Shown here piece after piece: positions 49,102 through 62,678 of a stretch of 64,000 bases of DNA. The position numbers were made by a program, and so were the translations under genes. Within the stretch, counting starts at the first letter, position 1; every line of letters starts with the position of its first letter. Source of the DNA: Nephromyces sp. MM_2019 (Eukaryota > Apicomplexa > Aconoidasida > Nephromycida); NCBI GenBank assembly GCA_015657535.1, contig JADHZB010001530.1, forward strand, positions 62,001 through 126,000, given 5' to 3'. The notes beneath the pieces are model-generated. The model ran no database searches and was not told the origin of the DNA. It was given only the letters and a program-made list of their open reading frames with translations.

Positions 49102-52100
49102 ATGTCGTTGCTTGACTCTGACGCGGAGCTCAGCCCAACTCTGAGCCAAGAATACGAAAAATTATTACTTCGAGGAAGAGTCGAAGATTTTAGCAAGTGA
49201 GGTTCAGGTTGCAAGTACAAGTATGTAGGATTTTCTTGTGATGCATTTAATCATTTCAAAATTTCAGGTTACCACGCTAAAAGAGCTGTCCGAACACTTC
49301 ATTTGATTTTGGCCTTCTTTCCGAACTTCATATCACAAGCGCCACTATTAATACATCATCATGTTTTGAGAGCTTTTTGAAAGGTGCTAGTGACATTTAA
49401 GCAGGAAAATTATTCTTTTTACACAAATTTTCTCCGCATGCCACTTTCATCACTGACGTTTTCAGGGCAGTATATACTTCTGCAATCCTATGGTTTCTAT
49501 TTTCGTTGAAAATACCGCTACGAAAAAGAATGCTAAACGTTCATTACTTGTCGAATTCCCACTCATCGCGTTTACCATTTGTACCTGTACTCATCCGTGA
49601 TTTATCTGTGCAGCTTCGAAAAGGTAGATTTGATCAGAGTAATTGGGAAAGATGCAGAGCAAAGGACGGTACTTCTTTTTGTACCGTGCTTCCTTGGAAC
49701 AGGAGAATTAAATTCGGAAAAAGCACTCCGCTACGCACTTGTGCTGCTGGAGAACTACGTCCGAGATCACTACAGCGTTATCATGTGCCAAACAAGAACT
49801 AATTTGCTTGGCGAAGGAAGTTTTGACTACTTTCGACAATGTTAGCATTATTTTTAGAGCCATTTTTTCAAATAAAAAATGTCAAGCTTTTCTATTCGGT
49901 TTAGCTTAACCTATGGAAAGTTGCAGCTTATCAGCCATATCTAGTGTATTGAATCGTATATATCGATGCATCCTTGGCAGATTACCGAGTTCACTACCAG
50001 TAAAATCTGCCGTAGAGAAAGTTTGGGCGTTTATTGTATATCATTCATTCTTTATGGAAACCTGATTACCTTGCAGATTACTCAATACTCCCACGAAGTT
50101 ACAGAAAAAACTTGAAGAAAATATATATTTTGCATTCTGGAGTTGGCACAAAGACGCTTTTATCCTGCATGACGCCTTTTATCGCACAAAATTTTTGGAA
50201 AAAAATAGAGTACATCGATAGCTTAGAAGATTTGATTCGCAAGCTGAAGCTTCCTCCTCTAGAAACGCTGAGGTGAGAATATTCTGCAATGAACTGAAAA
50301 AAACTAGGAATGGGGCGACGATGTTGTATGGTTTTCCTTCCTGTATGAAATCCCCATTAAGAAAATAGGGACATCGCAAAGGGAGTTAAATATAGTTAAT
50401 CCGAAAATTCCATTGAATGAATCATCTCGCTAGTTAAGTTCAATTTATATTCTAAAGTGCACCAATTGTTATAGTTAAAAACTTTTTTAAATTAAAAGGT
50501 TCTAGCAGCCCTTAAGTATGATATTAAGGGCACTTAATTTATTTCACGTCGTTGCTAAATGGTAGTAAGATTTTTGAGTGGTGATGCTTTTAGCGTCTAT
50601 GCCTTAGGGTTATTGGAAGTAACCTATGAAAGAACCATTATCCTTAATGGTTATACCACTTAAGAAAATTTTTAAGAGATTAACGAAAATTATGACAAAT
50701 TTGAAGTGTTTCCACTTAGTGGTTAAAGCAAGGATTATAAAAAGTGGAGTTTTTATTTCAGCAAGGAAAGAAAAACTCGTCCACTACTGAAATAACTTCT
50801 TCGTTCTATTTATGTAGTCTTCTAAAATGTCACGCCTAAATTTTTTTTAAATTCAAACTATCATGAAGAATACCATCCGCTCAATATGTAAGTTAGATGA
50901 ACAATAACTATACTATTAACAGATTCTTTCCGTATGTTGTTCAACGCGAAGATGAAGTTCTAAAGCAACGAGAAGCAGTCTCTTTTTTTGGTGAGTATCC
51001 TTTTTCTGGATGGATATGTTCGTTTGAGGCTAACTACGGCAACATTTGAGAGCGGTGCCATTCTAAGCGTAACTCACTGCCCTCTTATACACTTCCTAGC
51101 CACTGATAGAATAAGCATCACAGGCCTTGAAAGCTAAGGGTTCTTGCTAGAACCTCAGGATTTTGCATGAAGGTGCCCAAAATATTTTGATGCAAGTGCT
51201 TTTGGGTTTTTTAACTTATGCGCATTCATTCCCATCATTCAATCAGTCTGCTACTTGGAACATTATTTTTTTAAAATTATTTGAGACTCTTTCGATGCTT
51301 TATAGGCTGTGATCTAGAATGCCTATCGCTCCGCTTTGGAAGGAGATGGAATAAGTACAGCCTATTACCTTCGCTGCTTATAAAAATTTTCGATTACCTA
51401 TTACAACCAGAAAATCTTGCGCTAAAAGATTTATTTAACCTACAGACCTCGGCAAGCAACTTATATGCAATAGTTGGGGATATCGAAAATGGTAGTCTAC
51501 GTCAGAATCATGTCAATTAAGACAGTCCTTTTTTAAGCGCTGGCTCTTAGTTTGTGCTGCTTGCTTTATTTTGAGTTTTTCTATGATTGGATTCGTCAAC
51601 AAGACTATTAAATTGACATATCGTATATAGCATATGTACGACGAAAGAATACCTAGCCCTTTTCGTCAAAAGTGCCTCCACTTTTTTGGGAAATATACAA
51701 TTAAAAACTTTGTTTTTAGGAGATCCCACGCTTGAATTTGATGATGCTTCCGTGGCAGTAACCATATTCCGCCTTTTTTTGGATTCTCAACCAATACCTG
51801 TGTTCGGAGCTAACAGTTATGAAGCACTGAAAGCACTGTGCCAAGCAGGTTCATTGCAAAAAAATATATCAAACCATATTTAAGCGTGGAGTATTGGCTA
51901 TGGCAATCTTATAGTATCTAGATAAGATTTAATACTTTTCGTAGTTTTTATCTTAGCAGAAAGTACTGGTTTTTGATAGGGTCAAAAGGTTCATGCGTAA
52001 AGGGTCAAAAGGTTCATGCGTAAAGGTCAATAAGTATTGAACTTTTACAACGCCTTCTAAATTTTTGGCCCTTCTAATAACACTAGAAAAATAGATGCTA

Positions 52101-54656
52101 TTTAGTAAAAGCCGCTGGGTTAAGCTCAGTTAGGACCAACATATTCTACACTGGAAAATTGGTGTATGAAAATAATTTTTCATGCTGCCAAGAAAGTTTC
52201 CTTATCATTTCCATTCTATTGCTCGTACTTACATTTCAAAATATTTTCTTTAAGCTACTGTTCTTGATGCGCATGTATTACAGGCAATTCAGTCCCTGCA
52301 GATTTGGAACTGATCAAGTTAATGCAACAGGTTTAAAACTAATTTTACTTGTACTGTAACTTTCTACGCCAGCGTATATCAAAATTTAGCTTAAAAAACA
52401 CAATAAAACTCGAATTAATCGCTGCTTGTAAATATTTACTTGGCGAAACAGTATAAAATTACAGAGATGGAAAATTTTTCGTTTTATTTGCTTCATTTGT
52501 TTCGTGGGTAGCTTCAGCTGCTTTTGCATTAATTTTAGGCCAAAGCTATTCTAGTATTCCGGTGGACTGAAATATTTGCCAATATTTTAATTTATTATTT
52601 AAAGGTAATGAACGAGAATAAGAAAATAAATCAATTATACATGGGAAAATTGTATTAAACTATGCTAATTCAGCTAGTGACGGCTCTTCCAAGACACCAT
52701 AAGGATTGCCTGAAGGTAAAAACAGGATCATCACTACAGGCATTAGCTTATTTGACCAACTACTGCATCTTTATATTTTTGTGAGATTTTCAACCCTTTA
52801 AGAAAGTCATCATTTTGAATCTGAGTTTTGCAGTGAAGAGTTGGCTGCTTTATCTTTTTAATACAAATATATGAAAATTCGTGCTCCTCTCTCATGAGTG
52901 TACTCTGCTAAAGAATATAAAAAAAGTATTCAACCAATGATTTCTCTTGAAATCAATTTTCAGGCTCTGGTCACCTTTTTTGGAATAGTAGAGAAAAAGT
53001 CTTCTGAAAATCAGGTCTATTAGCATTACGTTGTTGAATAATATAACTCAAGATATTCAATATCTTGCAAATCAGTTTTTGATTCACAATGACTACTAAC
53101 AAGCTACCAAGAAAATAATGATTCGAGTGAGAATGAAAAATTGGAATACTCATAAGAACTACAGGATCATTGAATGAAGGTGTTTTATGCGTAGCTCGTA
53201 ATTTTTTCTTACAGAAGGTGTCTTAGCATGGTTTAAATCTCCGTTTAACCCAAGTTACCGCTAATTAATAGTGCCACTAAGCAATGTAAAATAAATTTCT
53301 TCCTGCAGATGACTTTCCCCCGCATTGCCGCTATTTTTGCTTCAAGCTTTTTTCGGACGAAAAGCTTTGATTCCCAGGGTTACAGGCTTTTTAAAGTGAG
53401 CACGCCTGCTATATAATAAAGGTTTCTTATTTCAAGCTGTGCAATTTTAACTTTTCGCGCTGAAATTATGATTACGCGGCTAAGACGTCTGCGTACAAAT
53501 CAGTAGGCTTTAGATACTTACCGCACGTGTAATTTTCTCCACAATCACTCGTTTAGAAGGTATATTCTTCTTTAGTGACTATGAAATCAGGAATAAAAAT
53601 TACACTACCCAGGGTATGTGAATTTTGCTCATATCCGTAAGAACTATCATCCGGGCCCTTCTTGCTGCGATATTTTAGGTTGCAAATAAAGCCGTCAGCC
53701 TATTTTTAGAAAAGCCAGGCTTAGTGTTTCAGGTAAGAGGTTCGCAAAATAAACAATACCTGTTTGTAATCACGATACGCTATCAGTCACAGCTTTTGGC
53801 ACTGAGTACTGAGTAACATTAGTGCGATCAAACAGCATGATTTTCTTATTTTTTTTAGACAAAAATCAGGGTTAGCTGCAGCAGAGCTTATAGTTCCAAC
53901 CCCTAACAATTCAAAGTATAGATTTATGAGAAATACTTGTACCCAACTTAGCTAACTCCAAAATTTTACCTTTTCACACATATTTTTTGAAGTCTCTAAT
54001 TTGTGGATTGTGTTTATATTCTGAGAATTTGAAACCAAATTAAACACTTTCCTGAACAAATGTGGAATACTTTCAAGCTACATTATATTAAGGAAAACTG
54101 GCGGCCCCATTGAAATTCTTATTCAGGAGAATCTTGATGCCAGTGATTCAGAAAATTCTAGTGATGACTCGGAGACAAGTGCACCTAATGTTCAAGACAA
54201 TCATTCCCCTTTGTCTAAAAATAGCGAATCTACCCAAGCTTCTGAGAACATGTTTTATTCTACGGGTATAGCAAAAAAGAGCTTTGTATTGGGTGTGTGT
54301 ATATTATTAAATGCTAATTTTGAAGACCATTTTCCAAACACGGTAGTCATTGATTAATATCTAGTGATGCAATTTACTCAATTTTTTTCACTACTCTGGC
54401 AATACTCAAAATTTTAATGCCACTAAAAGTCGCCGTACGCTACAAAAGAAATGGGCTGAAGTATGCGTAATGGTGTATTGCAAGTACATTCCACCAAGCT
54501 TTATGCTGTAATTCAGGAGATTTAAAGTTGCCAAAAGGAGTACCGATGCCCGTTAAGCACGGTGTACCCGCAACCAAGTCATCAGAGGAAGAAGAAGAAG
54601 AAGAAGAAGAAGATGAAGAAGAAGAAGATGAAGATGATGAATCTGAAGAGGATTAG
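49102..54656 (+). CDS. CRAL-TRIO (BCH) plus degenerate RhoGAP protein
   Basis: Twelve + exons join in phase: 49102-49196 (ATG), 49614-49840, 50077-50272, 50923-50990, 51306-51491, 51720-51848, 52284-52330, 52964-53014, 53309-53395, 53679-53732, 54127-54292 and 54517-54656 (TAG), 481 residues. Residues 33-175 are a CRAL-TRIO/BCH lipid- or GTPase-binding domain (GKDAEQRTVLLFVPCFL; RSYRKNLKKIYILHSGV; FWKKIEYIDSLEDLI). Residues about 205-360 are a RhoGAP fold (LLPSLLIKIFDYLLQPENL; TIFRLFLDSQPIPVF; ENQMTFPRIAAIFASSFF). The order matches animal p50RhoGAP. The arginine-finger position is Asn (240, DLFNLQ for GIFR.S), the LK.FLRELP motif reads FRLFLDSQP, and the NLA asparagine is Arg (338). The C-terminus is Ser/Asn-rich and ends in a Glu/Asp run coded by GAA repeats. 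GAP activity is doubtful; Rho binding or membrane scaffolding is inferred. Confidence 0.88.
51978..52023. repeat. Perfect 23-base tandem duplication in intron
   Basis: AGGGTCAAAAGGTTCATGCG followed by TAA occurs at 51978-52000 and again at 52001-52023, with a partial third copy (AGGTCAA) after. It lies in the intron before the exon at 52284. Perfect identity suggests a recent duplication. Confidence 0.9.
54595..54650 (+). repeat. GAA-rich microsatellite coding an acidic tail
   Basis: GAAGAAGAAGAAGAAGAAGA and nearby GAT/GAA codons encode the poly-Glu/Asp end of the RhoGAP-like protein. Length variation between strains would change tail length without shifting frame. Confidence 0.85.
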
Positions 54657-57600
54657 GCATGATTTTGCTCACCAGAAAAAATCGCTCAGGACAAATGCAG
54701 TGAAATCTTCCTAGTTACTGCTCAAGACTCAACTTCGACACAAACAGGATTCCTCAGAGATTCACTGTTTTTCTATTGGGAAATATACCACGGTAGTAAC
54801 GCGCATTTAAGCACACGAGCTTCGCTCGAAAAGTTGCGAGAAAGCCTCAAATCAAACAAATTAAATAAAGCAGCTTAGCGTTTTCCACGGAATGAATAGC
54901 CTGAGAGAAAGCATTATTTTCCATACTTTCGAGCACAAACTTACATGCCCTAGGTTAGAAAAGAAGCCGCTTTGATAGATGAAAATCGTAGGCTATTACG
55001 AAGTACATATTGATATCGATGAAGTGCAACAGCTGACGAACTTTGTTGTCATACATTCTTTTGGCTAACAAGCGTATTGCACAACGGCCATTTTCGTTGC
55101 TTCGAAGCAGATAAGGAATTAAAAGTCCACACGCAGCTCATGCATTCCAAATATTATCTCGAGGTTGATGTATGTCTTCTTGTCAACATTCAAAGTGATG
55201 ATTTTGGCCTAGAATTGAGGGGATAGCTTAGAATCACCAAAGACCCGTGCCTGTCATGGCGTGCTCCGAAACAGCATGCACTAATTGTGTTCCCATAAAA
55301 CTTTGTAGGCTCTACATAAGCTATAATATCCGCATTTTTTCCTGCTGGCTGAGCGTCAATATGTCACAAATCCCGTGGAAGTTATTTATAGTGGAACTAA
55401 GATTTCAGCGTACCGATGCTTTCCAGGATCAGAAAGACAACAAATTTTCTTGTGCCAGAAAGCTGGCCTTTCGTAAAGCGATGCTTTAAAATTTTAATCA
55501 TGCAACCAAGTTACTAGTTCCTTTCATAACATGAAAAATACAAAAAATTACAAAATTTGTCCGTTATTCACCTCATATGAAATAAAATACCGCATCTTCG
55601 GGCATCGCGGCTTATAACATATTTTGAGGATCTTTATATAAATATAGCTTCAAGGACCTCAAGGCACAAAAAAAGCACTACAAAAAAAAATGCGTCGTTA
55701 GGAAATAGAGGGCACACACTCTACCTGGAAAGCTTTGGCAGCTTTATGCTATAAGTTAAAACACTTTGAAGTTGCCATAAGCTTGTTACATTAATCCAAG
55801 AAAGAACTAAAAACGTAGCTTGCTTAATTTCGACCGAACACCCTAGCTCCGCTAAATTTGAATGTGCATTGCTTTTCTACGATGTAAGATGTTTATCTGG
55901 GCATTTATCATATGTGTAACGCGACTTTCATTTAGTTTAACACCTGGAGGTGCTATAAAAAAAATTATAAGCGTGTCGAAGGAATAATGAATACACATAG
56001 GACAGCTGCCAGCTTTTTCGTTATTGTGATCCACTACCCACTGTATTCTAGGAACCTTCGTGCTATATGGCTGCGCTTGTGAAGTAGCTCTTGCCCTTTG
56101 GGAAAAGTGTTAGGGTAGATTCGGTCTTGCAGCCGTTACAAAATTATACAGTGCGGGTGCTAACGGGGAACTGCAGGAACGAAAGCTGTCGCGTTGAACG
56201 CCAGCTTTACAGCTGGTGTCCGCTGCCTAAACATCACTACCGAGTATACATTAAAAAGGTAGCACGACTTCTTAATGTGCTGCTGCGCCATATATCCTGC
56301 TTTAACTAATAGGGAAACAAGCCGCAAGTTTATTTCTGAGAGATAAGAAGTCGATAATTTCAGGAGTTTACAACTAGGAGTTGGCTGTAAGCATTGGTTT
56401 CTCGTAGCTTTTACCTCAACTAATGAGTCCCTATAGTACATCTAAATGCAGTTGACTTCCGTTAAGCTAAGAGCACACATTGTCTGGGTACTGAATCACT
56501 AACACCGTGCAGACTGAATTCTAAAGACTTAAAAACTCAAACATATGTTCTTGCTGCAGCAGGCCTTTATGAGAAAAAAAGGCGGCTTACATTTGTACAA
56601 CTCAGAAAGAGATAATAGGCCACTAACAAGGTTATCGTCAGCTCCCATGGTTGGGATAGCCTATAGGGCTATCACGATTGGTTTGTTGCATGTAAAAAGC
56701 TGTGAATATCCGACCATCATGTTCTTTTGTGCTTGATGCTAAAATTCAAGCACTTAGGATCGATCAAAAAGTGATATAGTGCAAGGTCAAAAAGAGTTTG
56801 AAGAGAGATTCGATGACGGTGTCTGTTGGAAACTCCAAGATATGCTTTTGAAGCTTGTCGATTCGAGACTTAATATCTGCGATAGATCATATTTTGCTGT
56901 GCTCAAGAATACTTTATAGTTAAGAAGTAATGAACAACAAATATGCACTGCATTATATTCATAATAAGAAGCAGCTAGCAATTTAGATTACTAGTCAGGG
57001 GCACTGAAGCTTTCAAAATACGACATATGCATGCTTTATATTTATGATTTTCGAATGCTTATGCGTCTTGGATTCCGAATGCCTCGAAACTAGGTGCAGC
57101 TACTAAAACTGGATGAATTACTATACGTTTATAAGCCTGAAAGTCATGGCTTGCATGAATAGAAAGCTGTGCCTAGCCTGCAATATAATGATGCGCAATT
57201 TTCCCTCTCTTTTTCTCAGGTTTATCATGCATTAGGAGTGGTACTCTCCTTGCTGGTCAAGTAGCTACACGGTCTATGCATCAAACCTTCGGTATATGCT
57301 GAAGTAACAATTTCGCAAATTAACCCACGTCGCGAGAAACTGTCCCGATATACATCATGGCACGTTACTTTAAACAGCGGCAAGGCCCCTTGATGGCTTT
57401 CAGAAAAAATAGGATTTGGTACAAAAAAGAACTAATTTTTCTCATTAATTACACTTGCAATAAGTGAGCGGAGAGAGAAACTATATTTCCCCAGGCCCGC
57501 GCAGATTTAAACTGAGTTTCAGAGCCATTTATGATCAGTTTCGATTATTCAAGTGAGCCCCGCATCGCTTCCTAACTATATATATTTCCAAAGAAGCAAT

Positions 57601-59499
57601 TTAACGCTATTGCAGAATCATTCACATTTGGCGGCTTTTCGGCGAAAGCCGCGTTATTCGTGCTAGTGCTTGGTACTGTGTTTTGCCTACTTCGTCCAGT
57701 AGACAACTTTATGGTTGCCACTAAGCGGCTTGAATTAACATGAGAATTGAAGCCGGCTACGATTTACGCCAGCAAGGTAAAGTTGCGAAAGCACCACATT
57801 TCTTCAAACGTCGCATCAGAATGAGGCTAGCTATGAGTGACCACCATTTCACCGGGTTTGCGGGTACCAAAAATCCTAATACTTCTACGTGACTGTAAAA
57901 ATAAACTCTTTCGTTAAGCTGTTGGCATTTATGTACTAGTTAGCACCGAAAAAATACTCAATTACCTTTCTAGATCTCTTTGAACTATGTATAAGAATAG
58001 GTATCATGAAAAAATATAAAGGCTTCATGTTCTCCCACACGTGCATCGAAAGTATATGCAATTGTACCAACGAAATTTTTGAATTAAAAATATTTCTGTA
58101 ATTCTAAAGCATCAGTTTAAACAGCGATTTCTGAAGAATCTTCGATTTCTATGATGTAAAGAGTACTTAAATAATGCTTCGTTCTGAAATTAAAAAAGAT
58201 AAACGATTTTCTAATTGACGGCTTGGATAAAATACTGGCAGCAAAAAAAATTTAACAAAATCTTGTCTTGGATGGTCTTTAATGAAGCACATGAGAAGCA
58301 CGTAGAAAAAGCTGAAATTTTTTTTTTATTTCATAAGTGGTAGAGCATCAATTTATTTTGCCGTGAATTTTTTGGAGTATTCTTAGCTTCATGTCATGTT
58401 AAGCTTGTTAATTGTAAACTTTTCTGTAGCACTTTTCAACTGAAGCATTTACTCCAACAAGAAAAAGTGAAGTCTTTAGTAAAATCAGCATTTCAAGCAC
58501 GACCTAGGAAAGACATGATAACTTTTGTATGGGTGCAGCTCCCAAGCTTGCCAACGCCAAAAAAAAGATTTTGATGATAGCCAGAAATATACCTGGTAGT
58601 CTTATTTAAATTGTAGAGTAGCAATAAGGTTTCTTTGAGTTGTGTTCATTTACTTTGGCGCAATACGTGCATGCATTTTACATTTAATCCATGACTCACG
58701 GTAAATTAGGATAAGGTGCGCATGCTGAAAATAAAAATAAGCTTCATCGTTTAAGCAGAGTGGCAGCGAATTATGCTATGCAAAGGAAAGCTCATATTTG
58801 AATGATCTTCGATAACTGTGTCAATGTTGTGCTTGTCCTAAAGTAGCATAATAGGAGTATCACCGGGCGCCCGAAGGCAAATTTATCAAGGATAAAGGGC
58901 AGCTAATATTTTGATTGAAGTCAGAAAACTTGATAAGGTTATTCCAAATGGTATCTCTACAGGGGCAACAAACTTTGTGGTGGTAAATGCTGCGTACTGA
59001 TTAGCATAACGTAATTATGACGACACCCCAAGTGGTAGTGTCAAATCCGTAGGATCATTGCGCCAGTTAAAATTGAGAACCTTTCACTGGCCAAATGCTG
59101 CTAGCATATGCGACAGCTCCCTAGGCTCAAATTTATCCCCCGTGAATGAAGTCACCTTTTCGCAAGCCCCCGGAATTTTCCTTTAACCATGTTTATTACT
59201 GCCTGCTAATCAGTGTAGTTCTAGAAAAGCAACAAAGCACAAAGGGAGTATAAGCGTGATAAAAACATGACTTAGCTTAACCACGTTTGACGCTGTGGTG
59301 CAGGTTATTATCCATGTGTGATGGAGCGTAAGAACATTTGTCTTTTCCATAACCAGTTTTATGCCTGCTGTTGTAAAATTCATAAACTAGGTATTAAGGC
59401 AGGATTTATATATGGTGCCAGAATGCGAAATCTATGGTTTCATTGAGTTAAGTGCGGTAACAAGCTGGTGATTCTGGAATGATTCGCTTTTATAGTTGT

Positions 59500-59540
<41 letters not shown>

Positions 59541-61125
59541 TGTAGTGAGATATTTCGGTCCCTATCTGTTGTGAGCGTAGTTCTTCAAGAAATTTGCAAT
59601 TGCATGATCAGAGCTGCGTGATACCCTGCTTTCCTAACCGGCCTGCCACACTACGTGAGCACGCCATTAACCACATGCGTGACTCGATAGCGTTATGGCG
59701 TCTATTAAATCGGCTGAATATGTTCCTAGTTGTTACTACCGACTGCAATTCCAACTGTGCGACCAAAACCAGTTACCCCCTAAGCACTTGTTTACCCTGT
59801 AGCAAGCTGGTACCTACTCCTACTCGCCTTCTAACGATGTCCTCTGTTACCACACGGCGGTTGACGCCGTGCGGCTTCTCAGTTGTTCTGAATATCAGAA
59901 TACTAATAACAGCAAGCAACCGAAATTCAAATCCAGGCTGATGAGCGTTGCTTATATGCACAGTGTGCATCGGATGCAGCATTGAGATATTCTGATGGTG
60001 AAAATCTATTGACATGTCTAGCAAAGCTGTAGGGTTATGCCTCTCAGCCATGATTATCAATGATTTATGAGTGTATATTACTGCTTTCATATCTTTAAAA
60101 AATGTAGATTATGAAGTCACGAGGCTTGGGAGTTTTTTACGCCACCGTGATTCCCCCGACATTTGTATTTGAGGAACTGTAAGACTGTCGTTTTTGCATG
60201 CATTATCTACTTGAGAAATGCTATTCTTGGGGAATAGAATCTCCCAGCGGAACTACTTCCAGCCGTAAGTCTAGGTACTTTCAAAGTACTGGAATTTACC
60301 GTTGCGTCTTTCTTTGTTGATCTCGCAGCTTCGCTGTGGGTATTGCATCTTTGCATTATATTGCACCTTCATCTTTTACTTGTATTTTTAACCCGAAATT
60401 GCTTTGCAGCACGGGGCTTGTATGATCTTTTTGAAGTGTATGATAGAATGAAATATGACAGAAAATAAAACACCAGCTTTACCCGAGCTCTGAAGATTGA
60501 TTCGATGCGGCTCCACTGTATCTTAAGCGATATTGTCAGTTCGTGTTGTTGCCTATTACACTGTTTTCCCCGCGAGGTACCATCCGTCACGCATGTTCTA
60601 ATTTTGTTGTGTGATCATCATCTTACATCTTATGGTGATTTACACTGTGGGTGTTAGCTTGTTGCGTGCGAGTTTTGCTATATATGACAAGTTATTTTTA
60701 TATGTATCGAGTTTTTTGATCCTGCTAGGTGTTTTTTGCCGAGTGCTACTCGCATTCCTGTGCTTCTTGGGATTCCTCTTCAAGAATCTTCTTTGTTGGG
60801 CTTCCCTCGACGATTAGTTATATTGTTTCGGGGACTTATTCTCAGATTTGAAGGCTGTGCATTTTGTGGATATTAATGTAAAAATACAATTCAGGAAGCT
60901 ATACGGCGTTGTTGAAGATTGAGTGATGTTTAACGAGAAGTATGTGCTTGAGATTTACTGGCATTGAAGTTTCACCAGCTGCCATCGGAGCAGAAAATGC
61001 TAGCTACATTCCACGATTGTTGAGCTTGAGATATATGATTTTTTTTCACTCTTGTAAATGCGTGCATTTTTCACATGAGTCAAGCTACTAGTTAAATTTC
61101 GTAATCATACAATTTTTTGTTGCAG
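54657..61125. other. Long gap with no supported gene
   Basis: About 6.5 kb, less AT-biased than the introns and without a strand skew. Several open blocks of 60 to 115 codons exist on both strands (for example 59594-59941 + and 59773-60090 -). They overlap each other, lack joinable splice sites and match nothing I know. Expected 3' flank of the RhoGAP-like gene at the left and upstream region of the orphan gene at the right. Confidence 0.4.
59853..59871. repeat. Short perfect inverted repeat (7-base arms, 5-base loop)
   Basis: CACGGCGGTTGACGCCGTG: arms CACGGCG and CGCCGTG around GTTGA. A GC-rich hairpin in an AT-rich genome is noticeable, but no U-run or neighbouring gene supports a terminator or structured RNA. 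Confidence 0.6.
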
Positions 61126-62678
61126 CTGGACGCTTTGGTGTGAAGGTATATGTGCTGTGCATCATGAATCATATGAGCATATTTGAATGGCCGATAAAAT
61201 TTTTATGTTCCCTCACTAGAAGACGCTGTGATTTTAGGTATATAATTGTACTTTTTGTCTCCCGAAGGAGGGAGGTTGCAGTTCCGCTGAGTTATTGAGA
61301 ACTGAAATTAGCGGATATATTATCTCATTTTATTATAATAATAGCGCTTGTATTATAATTTTGCAGCTCTAAAGCTATGCTTGTTTAGTTAGGCGAATTA
61401 AATGAGTTGTTATTTTTTTTCCCGATTAGTAGAGTCGTGCGGAACTTTAAGTATCCTCAAGTCCGATTGGAAGAAATATAGCGTCTGTGTAATATTGCAA
61501 GACTCTTCTAGCGGTTGAGCACAGGAGAGCTTCTCTTCGCCTATATTTTTGCTTCAATTTGCAGAGACTATTAATCTGGTGGCGAATTGCTGTGAGTCTG
61601 TATTACTCATTTTTGAAGAGCGATGGTACTGGATTGTTAAATTTATTTATAAAGGTTACTTCATAAATGCCTCATCTTGTTAACTTGTTTAGTTGCCGTA
61701 CCAATGGATTCTTTGCCTCCTTCGTTTGCCAAGCGATGTTCCGTGGATTTTTTAGCAGATGAAGCCCTGATTGCAAACAAATTTATGGTTGGGACTCATG
61801 CTAGCAACGGCTGCTCAGAACCGGCGGTTTCTGAAGTAGCTGAAAAATCCCATGGTTTAAGGGCTGCTGATGCCTATACATTGTGTACCTTATCAGGTAT
61901 GTTATTCAGAAAATGTAACGAAGAGCAAAATTTAACTTATGCTAAGGCTGATTGGTCGGAGTACATTCAATCAATTGATGCGGAGTTAGATGCTGAATTA
62001 TCAAGTTGTGCAGAGAGCTCTATAGAATCTAGCCGCAAGCATCATCAAAGGGAGGAGATTGTGTATGCTTATAAAAACAGCAATACTAAAGCCAGAGAAA
62101 ATGTTGTCGCGGAGATTTGTGAGGGGGACAACTTCATTGCATATATGGGGATACGTTTTCCTGGAGTATTTTCGTGGGTTAAGTTTATAGAAGAAAGAAG
62201 CTCAAATTCTGGATATTTAAGCCATTCCTTAGGCTCTGCAAATGCTTCCAGTACCAGTGCAACTGGTGAAGATTGTCATGCATTTATCCAGGATATGCAT
62301 GAAAAAAATTCTATGGTTGACGGGATGGCTCTTAGTGTCTCTCCTAAGCTTATTGATATGAAAATGGATGATCACGATTCGTTTGGCTTTCATTCTGCTG
62401 CTTTTATGGACGAAGGGCAAAATGGGAACGCATCAAGCGGAACAGAACTTCTTCGTACTTTATATGAAGGTTTTCAACCCACTGTTGAGGCTTTCAACCC
62501 TACGAGTCTCCAGGCAATTAAATTTCACGATATAGATTTCACGAATGATTCTGAAGGCTCGAAGATGTCTGAAAGAGATTTCATACCAGACTTCACTTTG
62601 AATGCAGGATCGAATGACGTTTGGGAGGCATGGCCAACCATGGGGACTCCTGGGAAAGACTCTTCAGCTGATTTGTAG
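61126..62678 (+). CDS. Acidic, Ser-rich orphan protein (3' part)
   Basis: A long last exon, 61693-62678 (TAG), is open for 328 codons, the longest frame in the window. Upstream exons 61430-61486 (ESCGTLSILKSDWKKYSV) and a 20-base micro-exon 61126-61145 (WTLWCE) join in phase. An ATG at 61704 (MDSLPPSFAKRCSVDFL) could start a 324-residue protein if those exons are not used. The product is hydrophilic, acidic and Ser-rich, with no membrane helix: FLADEALIANKFMVG, YIQSIDAELDAELSSCAES, AYMGIRFPGVFSWVKF (the most hydrophobic part), and a tail with SERDFIPDFTLNAGSNDVW. I recognise no domain. Codon use and absence of stops make coding certain; function is unknown. More 5' exons are likely. Confidence 0.75.

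Noticed and set aside
49506..49802. 98-codon + frame overlapping the CRAL-TRIO exon
   Set aside because: The alternative frame gives clear CRAL-TRIO motifs and joins in phase to both neighbours.
59594..60090. Overlapping 115-codon + and 105-codon minus frames
   Set aside because: Only one could be coding, neither has splice context or similarity, and such pairs arise by chance in the less AT-rich gap.
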